Source of the DNA: Kitasatospora sp. NA04385
GTDB lineage: Bacteria; Actinomycetota; Actinomycetes; Streptomycetales; Streptomycetaceae
Assembly (NCBI RefSeq): GCF_013364235.1
Contig: NZ_CP054919.1
Location: 3,462,103 to 3,526,102 of the forward strand
Direction: 5' to 3'
DNA: 64,000 nt
The notes below the pieces were generated by a model, which was not told the DNA's origin, did not search any database, and worked only from the letters and a program-made list of their open reading frames with translations. The position numbers and the translations under genes are program-made. Below are positions 26,775 through 35,416 of this stretch, piece after piece; position 1 is the stretch's first letter; each line of letters begins with the position of its first letter.

Positions 26775-26862
26775 CCGTCCGTCCGGGCCCGGGCCGCCCG
26801 GCCCCGCCGCCCGTAGACTTCAACGGCTCCGACGCCGGCCACCCGCGGAAGGACGTACGCAG

Positions 26863-27768
26863 ATGCTGGAGCTCAACGGGATCCGGGCCTTGCACGCGGT
26901 GTCCGCGACCGGGTCGATCAGTTCGGCCGCGGCGGTGCTGCACCTGACCACCTCGGCGGTCTCCCAGCGGCTCGCGAAGCTCGAACGCGAGGTCGGCCAG
27001 ACGCTGCTCGAACGGCACAGCCGGGGCGTGCTGCTGACCGACGCCGCGAAGCTGCTGGTCGACCGGGCCGACAAGATCCTGGCCCTGGTCGACCAGACCG
27101 AGGCCGAACTGGAGGGCCACCGCGGCGCGGTGGTCGGCGAGGTGTCGGTGGCCGGCTTCCCGACCGCCGCCCGGGGCCTGCTGACCGGCACGCTGACCAG
27201 CCTCGCGGCCCGGTTCCCGGCGCTGTCCCCCAGGGTCTCCGAGCTGGAGCCCGACGTGTCGATACCGCTGGTGATCCGCGGCGACCTGGACATCGCGGTG
27301 GTGCAGGACTGGTTCAACGTGCCGCTGAACCTGCCGCCCGGGCTGAGCCGCACCGAACTGCTCGACGACGTCGCCGACATCGCCCTGCCCGCCGCCCACC
27401 CGCTGGCCGCCCGCACGACGGTCGACCTGGCCGAGCTGCACAGCGACCGGTGGATCAGCTGGACGCCCGGCTCCGGCTGCTACGAGTGGCTGCTCTACAC
27501 CCTGCGCGGGTACGGCATCGAGCCCCGGATCGTCCATACGGCCGGCGAGTACGCCACCCAACTGGCGCTCGTCCAGGCCGGGTTCGGCATCGCGGTGATC
27601 CCCCGGCTCGGCCGGGAGAGCATCCCGGAGGGCGTCCGGGTCGTCCCGGTGCAGCCGCTGCTGAGCCGGCACGTGTACGCGGTCTGGCGGTCCGGCGGCG
27701 ACCGCCGCCCGGCGATCCGGGCGACGGTCGCCGCCCTGTCGCGGACCGCGCGGGCGGCCACCCCCTGA
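26863..27768 (+). CDS. LysR-family transcriptional regulator
   Basis: The 301-residue protein has an N-terminal helix-turn-helix (IRALHAVSATGSISSAAAVL, then SAVSQRLAKLEREVGQTLL) and a C-terminal periplasmic-binding-like effector domain ending with GFGIAVIPRLG. It lies between the forward operon and the reverse ligase operon and probably regulates one or both. A TAGACT-like -10 is visible 40-50 bp upstream. It converges with the exporter gene, so it does not have the usual divergent LysR target. Confidence 0.88.
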   Translation: MLELNGIRALHAVSATGSISSAAAVLHLTTSAVSQRLAKLEREVGQTLLERHSRGVLLTDAAKLLVDRADKILALVDQTEAELEGHRGAVVGEVSVAGFPTAARGLLTGTLTSLAARFPALSPRVSELEPDVSIPLVIRGDLDIAVVQDWFNVPLNLPPGLSRTELLDDVADIALPAAHPLAARTTVDLAELHSDRWISWTPGSGCYEWLLYTLRGYGIEPRIVHTAGEYATQLALVQAGFGIAVIPRLGRESIPEGVRVVPVQPLLSRHVYAVWRSGGDRRPAIRATVAALSRTARAATP

Positions 27769-27803
27769 TCCGCCCGCCCCCTCCGCGGGCGGCAGGGGGC
27801 GGC

Positions 27804-29075
27804 TCACTCGACGCCGGGCATCTCCCGCATCCCGCGCACCGGCGAGCAGAACAGCACCAGCCAGCTGGCGGCCAGGCCGACCGCGCCGACCAGGATCGCC
27901 ACCCGCACCCCGGCCGCGCCCGCCAGCAGGCCGGCCACCGCCGAGCCGATCGCCAGCACGCCGGTGATCATGAAGCGGTAGGTGGCGCCCATCCGGGCCA
28001 TCATCTCGTCCGCGGTGACGTGCTGCCGGATCGCGGCCTTCAGCACGTTGTCGACGCCGACCTTGAACGCCACCACCGCCCAGGCGGCGATGCCGATCCA
28101 CACCGCCGCGCCGTGCACCGCGAACGGCACCACCAGCGCGAACGGCCCGCAGCAGGCGCCCACCATCCACAGCGCCCGGCCGTAGCCGACCCGGAGCCCG
28201 ATCCGGCGGGCGACCGCCGCGCCGAGGAACACCCCCACGCCGCCCGCGGTCAGGAAGGCGCCGACCAGGGAGGCCGAGCGGTGCAGCTCCGAGACGTACA
28301 GCAGCGGCACCAGCGTGATGACGATGCGCAGGCAGAAGTTGCTCCAGGAGGTCTCCAGCGAGACGGTCCGCAGCACCGCGTTGCGGAACACGTACGTGAT
28401 GCCGCTGCGGACGTCCGGCCACAGCGGCTTCGCGGTGCCCGGCTTCTCCAGCCGCGGCTCCTGCTTGCGGATCAGGCCCAGCCACAGCCCGGACCACAGG
28501 TAGGTCACCGCGTTGACCACCAGCGCGTACGGCGCGGTGAGCACCTGCACCAGGAAGCCGCCGATGCTCCGGCCCGCCACCTCGGCGCCCGCGAACATGC
28601 CGCCGAGCTTGGCGTTCGCCTCCAGCAGGTTGTCCCGGCCGACCAGGTGCGGGATGTAGGCCCCGGACGCCACCTCGAAGAAGACCGTCGCGACGCCGAC
28701 CAGCAGCACCACCAGGTAGAGCTGCGCGCCGGTCAGCGCGTCGAGGGCCCAGGCGACCGGCACCGACGCCATCAGCACGCCGCGCACCAGGTCGGCGGCC
28801 ACCAGCACCGGCCGCCGCCGCACCCGCTCCAGCCACGCCCCGGCCTGCAGGCCGACCAGCAGGAACGGCAGCGAGCCGAGGAAGGCCAGCGCGCTGACCT
28901 GGAAGGCCCCGGCGCCGAGCGCCTCGATCGCCACCAGCGGCACCGCGACGTAGCTGACCTGCGTCCCGACCTGGCTGAGGCTGTACGCGGTGAACAGCCG
29001 GCGGAAGTCCGGGTGGCGGACCAGCAGCGAGCGCGGCCGCTCCTGCGGGGCCGCCGTCGTCACGTCGGCGGTCAT
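27804..29075 (-). CDS. MFS exporter, EntS/DHA3-like
   Basis: The 423-residue protein has about 12 hydrophobic segments. It starts RSLLVRHPDFRRLFTAYSLSQVGTQVSYVAVPL, the N-terminus of the MFS_3/EntS group (12-TM macrolide or siderophore exporters). ARRIGLRVGYGRAL lies between later helices. It starts four bases inside the previous gene (ATGA), making it the last gene of the reverse operon. It is the most likely exporter and self-resistance protein for the cluster product. Confidence 0.87.
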   Translation of the reverse strand: MTADVTTAAPQERPRSLLVRHPDFRRLFTAYSLSQVGTQVSYVAVPLVAIEALGAGAFQVSALAFLGSLPFLLVGLQAGAWLERVRRRPVLVAADLVRGVLMASVPVAWALDALTGAQLYLVVLLVGVATVFFEVASGAYIPHLVGRDNLLEANAKLGGMFAGAEVAGRSIGGFLVQVLTAPYALVVNAVTYLWSGLWLGLIRKQEPRLEKPGTAKPLWPDVRSGITYVFRNAVLRTVSLETSWSNFCLRIVITLVPLLYVSELHRSASLVGAFLTAGGVGVFLGAAVARRIGLRVGYGRALWMVGACCGPFALVVPFAVHGAAVWIGIAAWAVVAFKVGVDNVLKAAIRQHVTADEMMARMGATYRFMITGVLAIGSAVAGLLAGAAGVRVAILVGAVGLAASWLVLFCSPVRGMREMPGVE

Positions 29076-30484
29076 CGTGCCTCCCCTCCGGCCACCGGGG
29101 CCTGCGGGGCCTGCGGGGCCGCCGGGTCCTCCCGGTCCTCCCGGTAGTGGAAGACGCCGGTCTTGCGCACCTGGCCGCTGGCCCCGTGCCAGAGGATGCC
29201 GCCGTTCTCGGCCGGCAGGGCCCGGATGTGGAAGCCGCCGTAGCCGTGCGGGGTGACGAACATCCCCCAGGTGGCGTGCCAGTCCCGCAGTTCGCGGGTG
29301 TCCGGGTCCACCATCGGCTCGGCCCGCGGGACGACCCGCCGCTGCACCATCCACCCCCGGCCGCGGCCCGCGTCCAGCGCCTCGCGCCAGGCCCGGTCGT
29401 CGACGGTCCACCCCGCGACGATGCCCCGGCCGCCGTCCTGGTTGCCCGGCTTGAGCAGCAGGTCGGCGCGGTGCTCCCGGCAGTGGTCGAGCAGGTCCAC
29501 CCGCTCGCCGCCGGCGGTGCTCTCCCCCGCGGTGAGCAGCCGGGTCCACGGCAGCAGCCGGTCGATCAGCTCGGCCTCCTCGGCGGAGTAGGCCGCGCGC
29601 CAGCGGGGGTCGGAGAGCAGGGCCAGGCTGGTCTTCTGCTCGAAGAGCAGGCCGTCCAGCGGGGTGTAGAGCAGGGTCTTGCCGGCCTCGTGCGCCCGGA
29701 AGAACGGCTCCGCCTCGGCGCCGTCGCGGCCGTCCGCGCACAGCTGGTTGACCGAGAAGTAGCGCAGGACGACGTCGATCGGGGTGCCGTCCAGGTACAG
29801 CTTGTCGTCCTTGCTGGTGACCTGGCCGATCTCGGCGAGCAGGACGCGCAGGCCCAGCCGCGCCGCCATCTCCTGGAAGGAGAGCACCAGGTGCAGGTAG
29901 GGCGCCAGCCCGCCGTCGGCCTCGACGAAGGCGACGACGGGCTCCGCGCCGCCGGTCACCTGCTCGCCGAGCCGGCGCAGCACCTCGACGATCTGCTCGC
30001 CGGTGTGCGCGTAGTCGAGCCGGTGCTCCTCGGCGAAGGCGCGGAACGCCTCGTCCTCCAGGTGCAGCCGCATCAGCTCGGCCCGGTCGGTGCCGCCCAG
30101 GTGGGTGCCCACGTTGAACTCGAGCAGCTTGAAGGAGGTGCCGTCGTGGTGCAGGTCGGCGCGGCCGTGCAGGACGGGGGCGACGCCGAGCCGCTTCATC
30201 AGCGCGGCCCGCCGCGGGCTGATCCCGACCGCGGCGGCGTACGCGTCCGTGCTGCCGTCGAACAGCCGCTGCGGCAGCGTGGTCAGCAGGCCGAAGAAGC
30301 CGCGCAGGTCGTCGGTGAACTCCCGGATCTCCCGTTCGGCGAGGAACAGCGGGCGGGGCAGCGAACCCGCCCCGTGCGCCGCGGCGAGCTTCTCCGGCAG
30401 CCGCATCCGGCCGGTGACGCCGAGCAGCCGGCTGTCCGGTGCCAGGCACTCCCGGTTGTACGCCTCGGTGATCGCGTCCGTCAT
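29072..30484 (-). CDS. ATP-grasp-like carboxylate-amine ligase (tentative)
   Basis: The 470-residue protein is not closely recognised. LLEFNVGTHLGGTDRAEL resembles the acidic substrate/metal segment of glutathionylspermidine-synthase-type ATP-grasp proteins, and LLLKPGNQDGGRGIV looks like the ATP-binding lysine and glycine loop. I infer a permuted or divergent ATP-grasp fold forming an amide bond. It overlaps both neighbours by 4 bp (ATGA) in an operon with two clear ATP-grasp ligases and an exporter, which supports a biosynthetic role. It ends in a short Pro/Ala-rich tail. Confidence 0.6.
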   Translation of the reverse strand: MTDAITEAYNRECLAPDSRLLGVTGRMRLPEKLAAAHGAGSLPRPLFLAEREIREFTDDLRGFFGLLTTLPQRLFDGSTDAYAAAVGISPRRAALMKRLGVAPVLHGRADLHHDGTSFKLLEFNVGTHLGGTDRAELMRLHLEDEAFRAFAEEHRLDYAHTGEQIVEVLRRLGEQVTGGAEPVVAFVEADGGLAPYLHLVLSFQEMAARLGLRVLLAEIGQVTSKDDKLYLDGTPIDVVLRYFSVNQLCADGRDGAEAEPFFRAHEAGKTLLYTPLDGLLFEQKTSLALLSDPRWRAAYSAEEAELIDRLLPWTRLLTAGESTAGGERVDLLDHCREHRADLLLKPGNQDGGRGIVAGWTVDDRAWREALDAGRGRGWMVQRRVVPRAEPMVDPDTRELRDWHATWGMFVTPHGYGGFHIRALPAENGGILWHGASGQVRKTGVFHYREDREDPAAPQAPQAPVAGGEAR

Positions 30485-31242
30485 CGGGGGGCCTCCTCCT
30501 GGAAGAGCGGACCGCGGTGCAGCTTGTGCTGCGCGGCCTGGGCCAGCGGCCTGACGACCAGTTGGTCGACGTTGACGTGGATCGGCAGGCCGACCGTGAA
30601 GGCCACGCACTCGGCGACGTCCTCCGCGGTCAGCGGCCGGTCGACGTCCGCGTAGACGGCGGCGGCCCGGTCCGCGTCGCCGGCGAAGCGGTTGAGCGCG
30701 AACTCCTCGGTGCGCACCATGCCGGGGGCGATCTCGACGACCCGCACGGGCCGCCCGGCCAGTTCCAGCCGCAGCGTCCCGGTCAGGGCGTGCGCCGCGT
30801 GCTTGGCCGCGGTGTAGCTGCCGCCGCCCTCGTACGGGGTGAACCCGGCGGTCGAGTTCATGGTGACCACGGTCGCGCCCGGGGCCGCCAGCAGCGCGGG
30901 CAGCAGGGCCCGCGTGACGTGCAGCGTGCCGAGCACGTTCACCTCGAAGCTGTGCCGCCACACCTGCGGGTCGGCGTCCTGGAGGGCGGCCGCGTCGAAC
31001 GCGCCGCCGGCGTTGTTGACCAGGACGTCGCACCGGGCGACGGCGGCCGCGAACCGGTCCACCGCCCCGGCGTCGGTGACGTCGAGCACGTGCGGCTCGG
31101 CCCCGGTCCGCCCGGCCAGCTCCGCCAGCCGGTCGGCCCGGCGGGCCACCGCGAGCACCCGGTACCCCTGCTTGGCCAGCCGCGCGGTGACCGCCGCTCC
31201 GATGCCACTGCTGGCGCCGGTCACGACTGCGGTCTTCACCAT
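30481..31242 (-). CDS. Short-chain dehydrogenase/reductase
   Basis: The 253-residue classical SDR has TGASSGIGAAVTARL, VLVNNAGGAFD, Ser in TMNSTAGF and catalytic YTAAKHAAHAL. It resembles the 3-hydroxy-acid or serine dehydrogenase (YdfG-like) group. It overlaps the following ligase by 4 bp. A GAGAGGAAAG site precedes ATG 31242. It probably modifies a building block joined by the ATP-grasp enzymes. Confidence 0.87.
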   Translation of the reverse strand: MVKTAVVTGASSGIGAAVTARLAKQGYRVLAVARRADRLAELAGRTGAEPHVLDVTDAGAVDRFAAAVARCDVLVNNAGGAFDAAALQDADPQVWRHSFEVNVLGTLHVTRALLPALLAAPGATVVTMNSTAGFTPYEGGGSYTAAKHAAHALTGTLRLELAGRPVRVVEIAPGMVRTEEFALNRFAGDADRAAAVYADVDRPLTAEDVAECVAFTVGLPIHVNVDQLVVRPLAQAAQHKLHRGPLFQEEAPR

Positions 31243-31287
31243 GGTCTTTCCTCTCTCGGTGGGTCGGGTTCGGACTGGTCCGGCGGC

Positions 31288-32538
31288 CTACTCGACGTGG
31301 AAGCGGATCCGCTCGGTCAGCGCCGCGGCCTTGGCGACGGCGTCCCGCATGTCGCGGCCCTGGGCCAGGACGTAGCCGTTGTCGCAGTCCATGACCGCCC
31401 GCAGCGGGTTGACGGTGTCGCCCTCGCTCTTGGAGATCACGACGGCGGCCTCGTCCTCGGCGAACTTGTACAGGTAGGGGATGATGTGCGGCGGCCGCAC
31501 GCCCGGCGGCACCCGCAGCACCGGCACGCCGACCTCGTCCAGGCCGGTGATCGCGGTGATCCGGCCGGCCTCGGGGACGAAGAAGCGGATCGCCGCGCCG
31601 CCGGTCGGCTCCGGGTGGGTCTCGGGGAGCTTGTCGATGCCCAGCGGCACGGTCAGGAACATCCGGGCCAGGTCGACGCCGGTCGCCCGCCGCACCAGGT
31701 CGGGGGCGCCGCTGCCGGCGAGCCGGTTGTGCGTCTCCAGCACCCGGGGGCCGGCCGGGGTCAGCACGAACTCGCTGTGCGCGGGGCCGTCGGTCAGGCC
31801 GACCGCGTCGAGCAGTTCGGCGGTGGCGGCGCGCAGCGCCTCGCGGTGCGGCCAGGCGGTCTCGCTGATGGTGGCGACCTGCCACTCGACGAACAGGTCG
31901 TTCATGAGGTACTCCGACATCCCGACCACGATGTGCCGGCCCTGGTGGGAGAAGGAGTCGACGCTGACCACCGGGCCGTCGAGGTACTCCTCGGCGATCA
32001 CCCGCGAGTAGCCGGCCTCCTGCAGCGCCGTCCAGGCCGCGGCGGCCTCCTGCGGGGTGGTCGCGACGTGGATGTGCAGGCTGGCGACGCCGTCGATCGG
32101 CTTGACCACGATCCGGTCGCCGACCTCGCCCTGGAAGTCGGCGGCGTCCTCGGCGCTCTCCGGCGCCCGGAAGCGGACCGGGCTCAGCCCGTGCTCGGCC
32201 AGCGCCCGGCGGGTCAGCGCCTTGTCCTTGATGATCCGCGAGGTGCGCTCGCTGGTGCCGGGCAGGCCGAGTTCGGCGTTGACCGCGGCGACCGGGATCG
32301 CGGCGTCCTCGGTGGAGGTCAGCAGCAGGTCGAAGGGGCGCTCCCGGTGCAGCGGCCGGAGCACCGCGAGTATCGCGTCCCGGTCGTCGATGGCGGCGTG
32401 CACGATCCGCTCGCAGTGCGGGCCGAGCTCGTCGAGGTCGTACTTGCCCTCCTCGTGCACGAGCACGACGTCGATGCCCAGTTCCTTGGCACCACTGATG
32501 GGGGCCGGCTTGCCACCGACCACGGCGACCCGATACAT
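31288..32538 (-). CDS. ATP-grasp carboxylate-amine ligase
   Basis: The 416-residue protein has the layout of biotin-carboxylase-like ATP-grasp ligases: an N-terminal pre-ATP-grasp domain (MYRVAVVGGKPAPISGAKEL), IIKDKALTRRALAEHGLSP, ATP lysine in DRIVVKPIDGVAS, EEYLDGPVVSVDSFS, and Mg-binding VLETHNRLAG. Such enzymes (BacD-like, CARNS-like) activate a carboxylate as acyl phosphate and join it to an amine. It stands 45 bp upstream of the SDR and 108 bp after the oxygenase. No specific substrate can be deduced. Confidence 0.87.
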   Translation of the reverse strand: MYRVAVVGGKPAPISGAKELGIDVVLVHEEGKYDLDELGPHCERIVHAAIDDRDAILAVLRPLHRERPFDLLLTSTEDAAIPVAAVNAELGLPGTSERTSRIIKDKALTRRALAEHGLSPVRFRAPESAEDAADFQGEVGDRIVVKPIDGVASLHIHVATTPQEAAAAWTALQEAGYSRVIAEEYLDGPVVSVDSFSHQGRHIVVGMSEYLMNDLFVEWQVATISETAWPHREALRAATAELLDAVGLTDGPAHSEFVLTPAGPRVLETHNRLAGSGAPDLVRRATGVDLARMFLTVPLGIDKLPETHPEPTGGAAIRFFVPEAGRITAITGLDEVGVPVLRVPPGVRPPHIIPYLYKFAEDEAAVVISKSEGDTVNPLRAVMDCDNGYVLAQGRDMRDAVAKAAALTERIRFHVE

Positions 32539-32646
32539 CCGTGTTCTCCTCGTTCCGTGGGGATCCGCTCCGGTCGCGGACGCGCCGGGGGCGACTGCTC
32601 TGGTCCTGCGGGAATTTCCTTCCGCTGCCCCGCTCCTGACGATCCG

Positions 32647-33654
32647 TCAGCTCGCGTAGCAGCGGCGCAGCCACCTGGCGGTGCCGGGCGGCGCCGGGTC
32701 GAAGGCCTTGCGGCGGTGCAGCACCCGGTAGTTGTCGAAGATCAGGAACTGCCCCGGCCGCAGCACCGGCGCGAAGGCGGGGGTGCGGGACAGGTGCTCC
32801 GACAGCGCGGCCAGCGCCTGGTCGGCCGCGGCGGTCATGCCCCGGGTGGTGCCGCGGTCGTAGCGGATCAGGACGCCCTCCGGCCCGTGCTGGATCACCG
32901 AGGTGCCCTCCAGCGCCAGCCGGTCCCCGTCGGCCGTGACGTCGTTGGAGTCCGGCGCCTTCACCAGGAACTCCGGTGCGGACAGCCGGTCCAGGACCTC
33001 GTCGGGCAGCCCGCGCAGCGCGGTGTCCACCCCGACGAACTCGGTGGCCACCTGCTCGGCGTTGCGCACCGCGTAGAAGGTGAGGAACCGCGGCGGGAAC
33101 GGCCTCGGGTTCAGCCCCTCCCCGCCGAACGGCAGGTGCGGGTTGTCGGTGTGCCAGAAGAACTCGGTGTCCGACCCCCACGAGCTGGTCGTCCCGGCCG
33201 CCTCCGGGTTGGGCACCACGTTGCGGATCAGCTTGCCGCTGTTCTCGTAGTCGACCGCGTACGGGGTCAGCCCGAGCAGCGCGATCAGGCCGAGTTGCAG
33301 GGAGGTGACGAGGCAGAGGTCGGACTCCTCGCCGAAGCCGTTGACCGGGGTCGGCGGGAACTCCTGCTGCGGCAGGTTCGACAGCACCAGCACGTCGCTG
33401 CGGGCGCCCGCGAAGCCGGCCAGCGTGTCGAGGACGGAGGCCGGCAGCGTCCGGCGCAGCGCGTGCGCGCCGATCCGGGCCAGGATCGCGGCGTCGGTGT
33501 CGGTGTCCAGCTTCGGGAACGGGTCGCCGAGGGCCTCCTGCAGCCTGGCACCGAGGGCGTCGCGAACCCGGTCCGCGAGCCGCAGGTCGGTGAGCGCGAT
33601 CCCGTGCCCGTCGACGTCCGACGATGCCGTCAGTGTTTCGCTCAGTGCGTCCAT
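32647..33654 (-). CDS. TauD/clavaminate-synthase-like Fe(II)/2-oxoglutarate oxygenase
   Basis: The 335-residue protein has the facial triad: HTD in FFWHTDNPH and the distal His in NYRVLHRRKAF, plus the 2-oxoglutarate Arg downstream (RWLRRCY). It resembles the asparagine-hydroxylase/clavaminate-synthase group (SNLPQQEFPPTP). It hydroxylates or desaturates an amino acid or peptide in the cytoplasm. It overlaps the upstream ATP-grasp gene by 13 bp. Amino acid hydroxylation before or after ligation is the likely step. Confidence 0.88.
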   Translation of the reverse strand: MDALSETLTASSDVDGHGIALTDLRLADRVRDALGARLQEALGDPFPKLDTDTDAAILARIGAHALRRTLPASVLDTLAGFAGARSDVLVLSNLPQQEFPPTPVNGFGEESDLCLVTSLQLGLIALLGLTPYAVDYENSGKLIRNVVPNPEAAGTTSSWGSDTEFFWHTDNPHLPFGGEGLNPRPFPPRFLTFYAVRNAEQVATEFVGVDTALRGLPDEVLDRLSAPEFLVKAPDSNDVTADGDRLALEGTSVIQHGPEGVLIRYDRGTTRGMTAAADQALAALSEHLSRTPAFAPVLRPGQFLIFDNYRVLHRRKAFDPAPPGTARWLRRCYAS

Positions 33655-34910
33655 CGGGTCTCCAGTCGCAGTGTCCGCAGCAGTTCGGCGAACCGGGCGT
33701 CGAGGCGCTCGATGTCCGGCGCGGTGAAGATGACGTGGCCGTAGCCCTCGTACGTGTTCGGCGGGACGTCCAGCAGGTCGCCGGGCCCGCGGAAGACCTC
33801 CAGGTCGTGCACGTCGTCGGCGGCCTCGGCCTCGGCGGCCCCGACGACCTCGGTCAGCGTGCCGGGGCGCTCGGGGAAGATGTTGCGGAAGCCGACCGGC
33901 ACCGGCTCGGGCCTGGGCGCGATGACGGGCGTCCGCCCGGTCGCCAGGTCGAGCATCGCCTCCAGCATGTCGACGCCCGTGCTCAGCAGCACCGACCGGT
34001 AGATCGGCCCGCCGCCCATCCGGGCGCCGGCCTCCAGGATCACCGGCTCCCGGCCGTCGCGCAGGCGCCACTCCACGTGCGAGGCGCCGGTGGTGATGCC
34101 CAGCGCCCGGTGGCAGGCTTCGGTCGCGGCGTGGATCGCGGCCACCGTGTCGGCCGGCAGCCGGGTCGGCGTGCAGGCGTAGACCTCCTCGAAGGTCGCG
34201 CCCTGCGGCAGCGGCTTGTCGTGGATGGCGACCGGGTGCGTCACCCCGTCGACGATCAGCGACTCCACGCTGATCTCCGGGCCGTCGACGAACTCCTCGA
34301 CCAGGATGCCGCCCGCGTACCGCTCGAAGGTCCGCTCGTGCAGCGGATCGAAGGCGAAGCCCTCCCAGGCGCCCTTCTGGATCTCCGGGAAGGCCTCGAC
34401 CAGCTCCCGCTCGTCGTGCACCTTCTGCACGAACATGCTGTGGCACCCGATCACCGGCTTGAGGATCACCGGGTACCCGAACCGCGCCGCCTGCTCGGCC
34501 GCCTGCCCGGCGTCCGCGACCAGCGCGAACCCCGGCTGCGGGACGTCCCCCGCCGCCGCGAACGCGCTGCGCATCGCGAACTTGTCCCGCGCCGTGTAGG
34601 CCGTCCACTCGCTGACCGAGGGCAGCCCGAACTCCGCCGCGATCGCCGCCGCCGTCGGCACGCAGAACTCGCTCAGCGTGACGACCCCGGTGATCGGTTC
34701 CTCGTCCGCCAGCAGTTCCCGGCAGGCCGCGAGGCTCTCCTCGATGCTCGTGGTGTCGGCGACGGCCACCCGGTCGAAGTACTCCGCCTCCCAGCTCGGG
34801 TCCGCCATGATCAGCAGCAACCGCTCCCCGTGCCGCTGCGCGTACTCCCTGGTCTTCGCCAGGAGCCGACGCCGGCTCAGGTTCTTCTTGTGGACTAGCA
34901 GGATGCTCAC
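33642..34910 (-). CDS. ATP-grasp carboxylate-amine ligase, first gene of the reverse operon
   Basis: The 422-residue protein is a second clear ATP-grasp enzyme: MSILLVHKKNLSRRRLL at the start, YTARDKFAMRSAFAAAGDVPQP, ATP lysine in YPVILKPVIGCHS, FVDGPEISVESLIVDG, and Mg-binding VILEAGARMGGGPIYR. It forms amide or peptide bonds between small substrates. GTG 34910 is chosen because it gives the normal N-terminus; the frame runs on upstream without a start supported by a ribosome site. The ~250-bp upstream region is AT-rich near 34975-35010 (AAGCTTTTGAAC; GCTTAAGC) and likely contains the operon promoter. Confidence 0.87.
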   Translation of the reverse strand: MSILLVHKKNLSRRRLLAKTREYAQRHGERLLLIMADPSWEAEYFDRVAVADTTSIEESLAACRELLADEEPITGVVTLSEFCVPTAAAIAAEFGLPSVSEWTAYTARDKFAMRSAFAAAGDVPQPGFALVADAGQAAEQAARFGYPVILKPVIGCHSMFVQKVHDERELVEAFPEIQKGAWEGFAFDPLHERTFERYAGGILVEEFVDGPEISVESLIVDGVTHPVAIHDKPLPQGATFEEVYACTPTRLPADTVAAIHAATEACHRALGITTGASHVEWRLRDGREPVILEAGARMGGGPIYRSVLLSTGVDMLEAMLDLATGRTPVIAPRPEPVPVGFRNIFPERPGTLTEVVGAAEAEAADDVHDLEVFRGPGDLLDVPPNTYEGYGHVIFTAPDIERLDARFAELLRTLRLETRWTH

Positions 34911-35126
34911 GTGTCTCGCTCCCCGTCGGTCAGCGGCCGTCACTCCGATCGTGACCGGCAGGCCCCGCCCGCGGTAGCGAAAGCTTTTGAACCCGGGGCT
35001 TAAGCAAACCTTGCGGCAGCCCCCACCCCCCGCCCCCAACCCCCCGAAAACCCCAGCCCACCACCCCCGCACCCCGGCCCCCGCCGAAACCCGCACCACC
35101 CGCGCCCGGAGCCGGGACAACGAAAG

Positions 35127-35157
35127 AAGGCCCGGTCAGATGATCTGACCGAGCCTT
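35127..35157 (-). terminator. Terminator of the tRNA-Thr remnant (left copy)
   Basis: Near-perfect hairpin (AAGGCTCGGTCAGAT and its complement on the minus strand) followed by TTCTTTC, placed 8 bp after the tRNA 3' end. It is the usual position of a tRNA transcription terminator. Confidence 0.75.
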
Positions 35158-35164
35158 CGATATC

Positions 35165-35208
35165 TGAGCCGCCTATGGGATTCGAACCCATGACCTACGC
35201 ATTACGAG
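35165..35208 (-). repeat. Left 44-bp direct repeat: 3' part of tRNA-Thr(CGT), attachment site
   Basis: Read on the minus strand this is the anticodon loop (CTCGTAA, anticodon CGT), the 3' anticodon stem, the T-arm (GGGTTCGAATCCC) and the acceptor end AGGCGGCT of a tRNA-Thr. The 5' half (GCCGCCT...) is absent from the adjacent bases, so it is not a functional tRNA. An identical 44-bp copy lies at 41559-41602. Together they mark the ends of an integrated element. Confidence 0.85.
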
Positions 35209-35416
35209 CCCGAGAGTGATCATGCTGGCTGCCGCCAGCATCGACCATTTGGCGCTGAACCCGCAGGTCAGAAGGTTGCCCCGTGGCCCGTAATCCCGCC
35301 CGAACTGGCACGTGTTTCCCCGTCTGCTCACGCAGTTATACCCCTACGGCGCTTGCGATAGGCGTCCCACGATCCCCCTTGAAGCGTTTCCCAGACCAGG
35401 TTCCATGGACCTGGGC

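Noticed and set aside
29072..33181. Minus-strand frame of about 1369 codons
   Set aside because: Only its last part is the real ligase gene; the rest is an alternative frame of the SDR, ATP-grasp and oxygenase genes.
35165..35208. Complete tRNA-Thr gene
   Set aside because: The D-arm and 5' acceptor strand are missing on both sides, here and at 41559-41602; only the 3' part is present.
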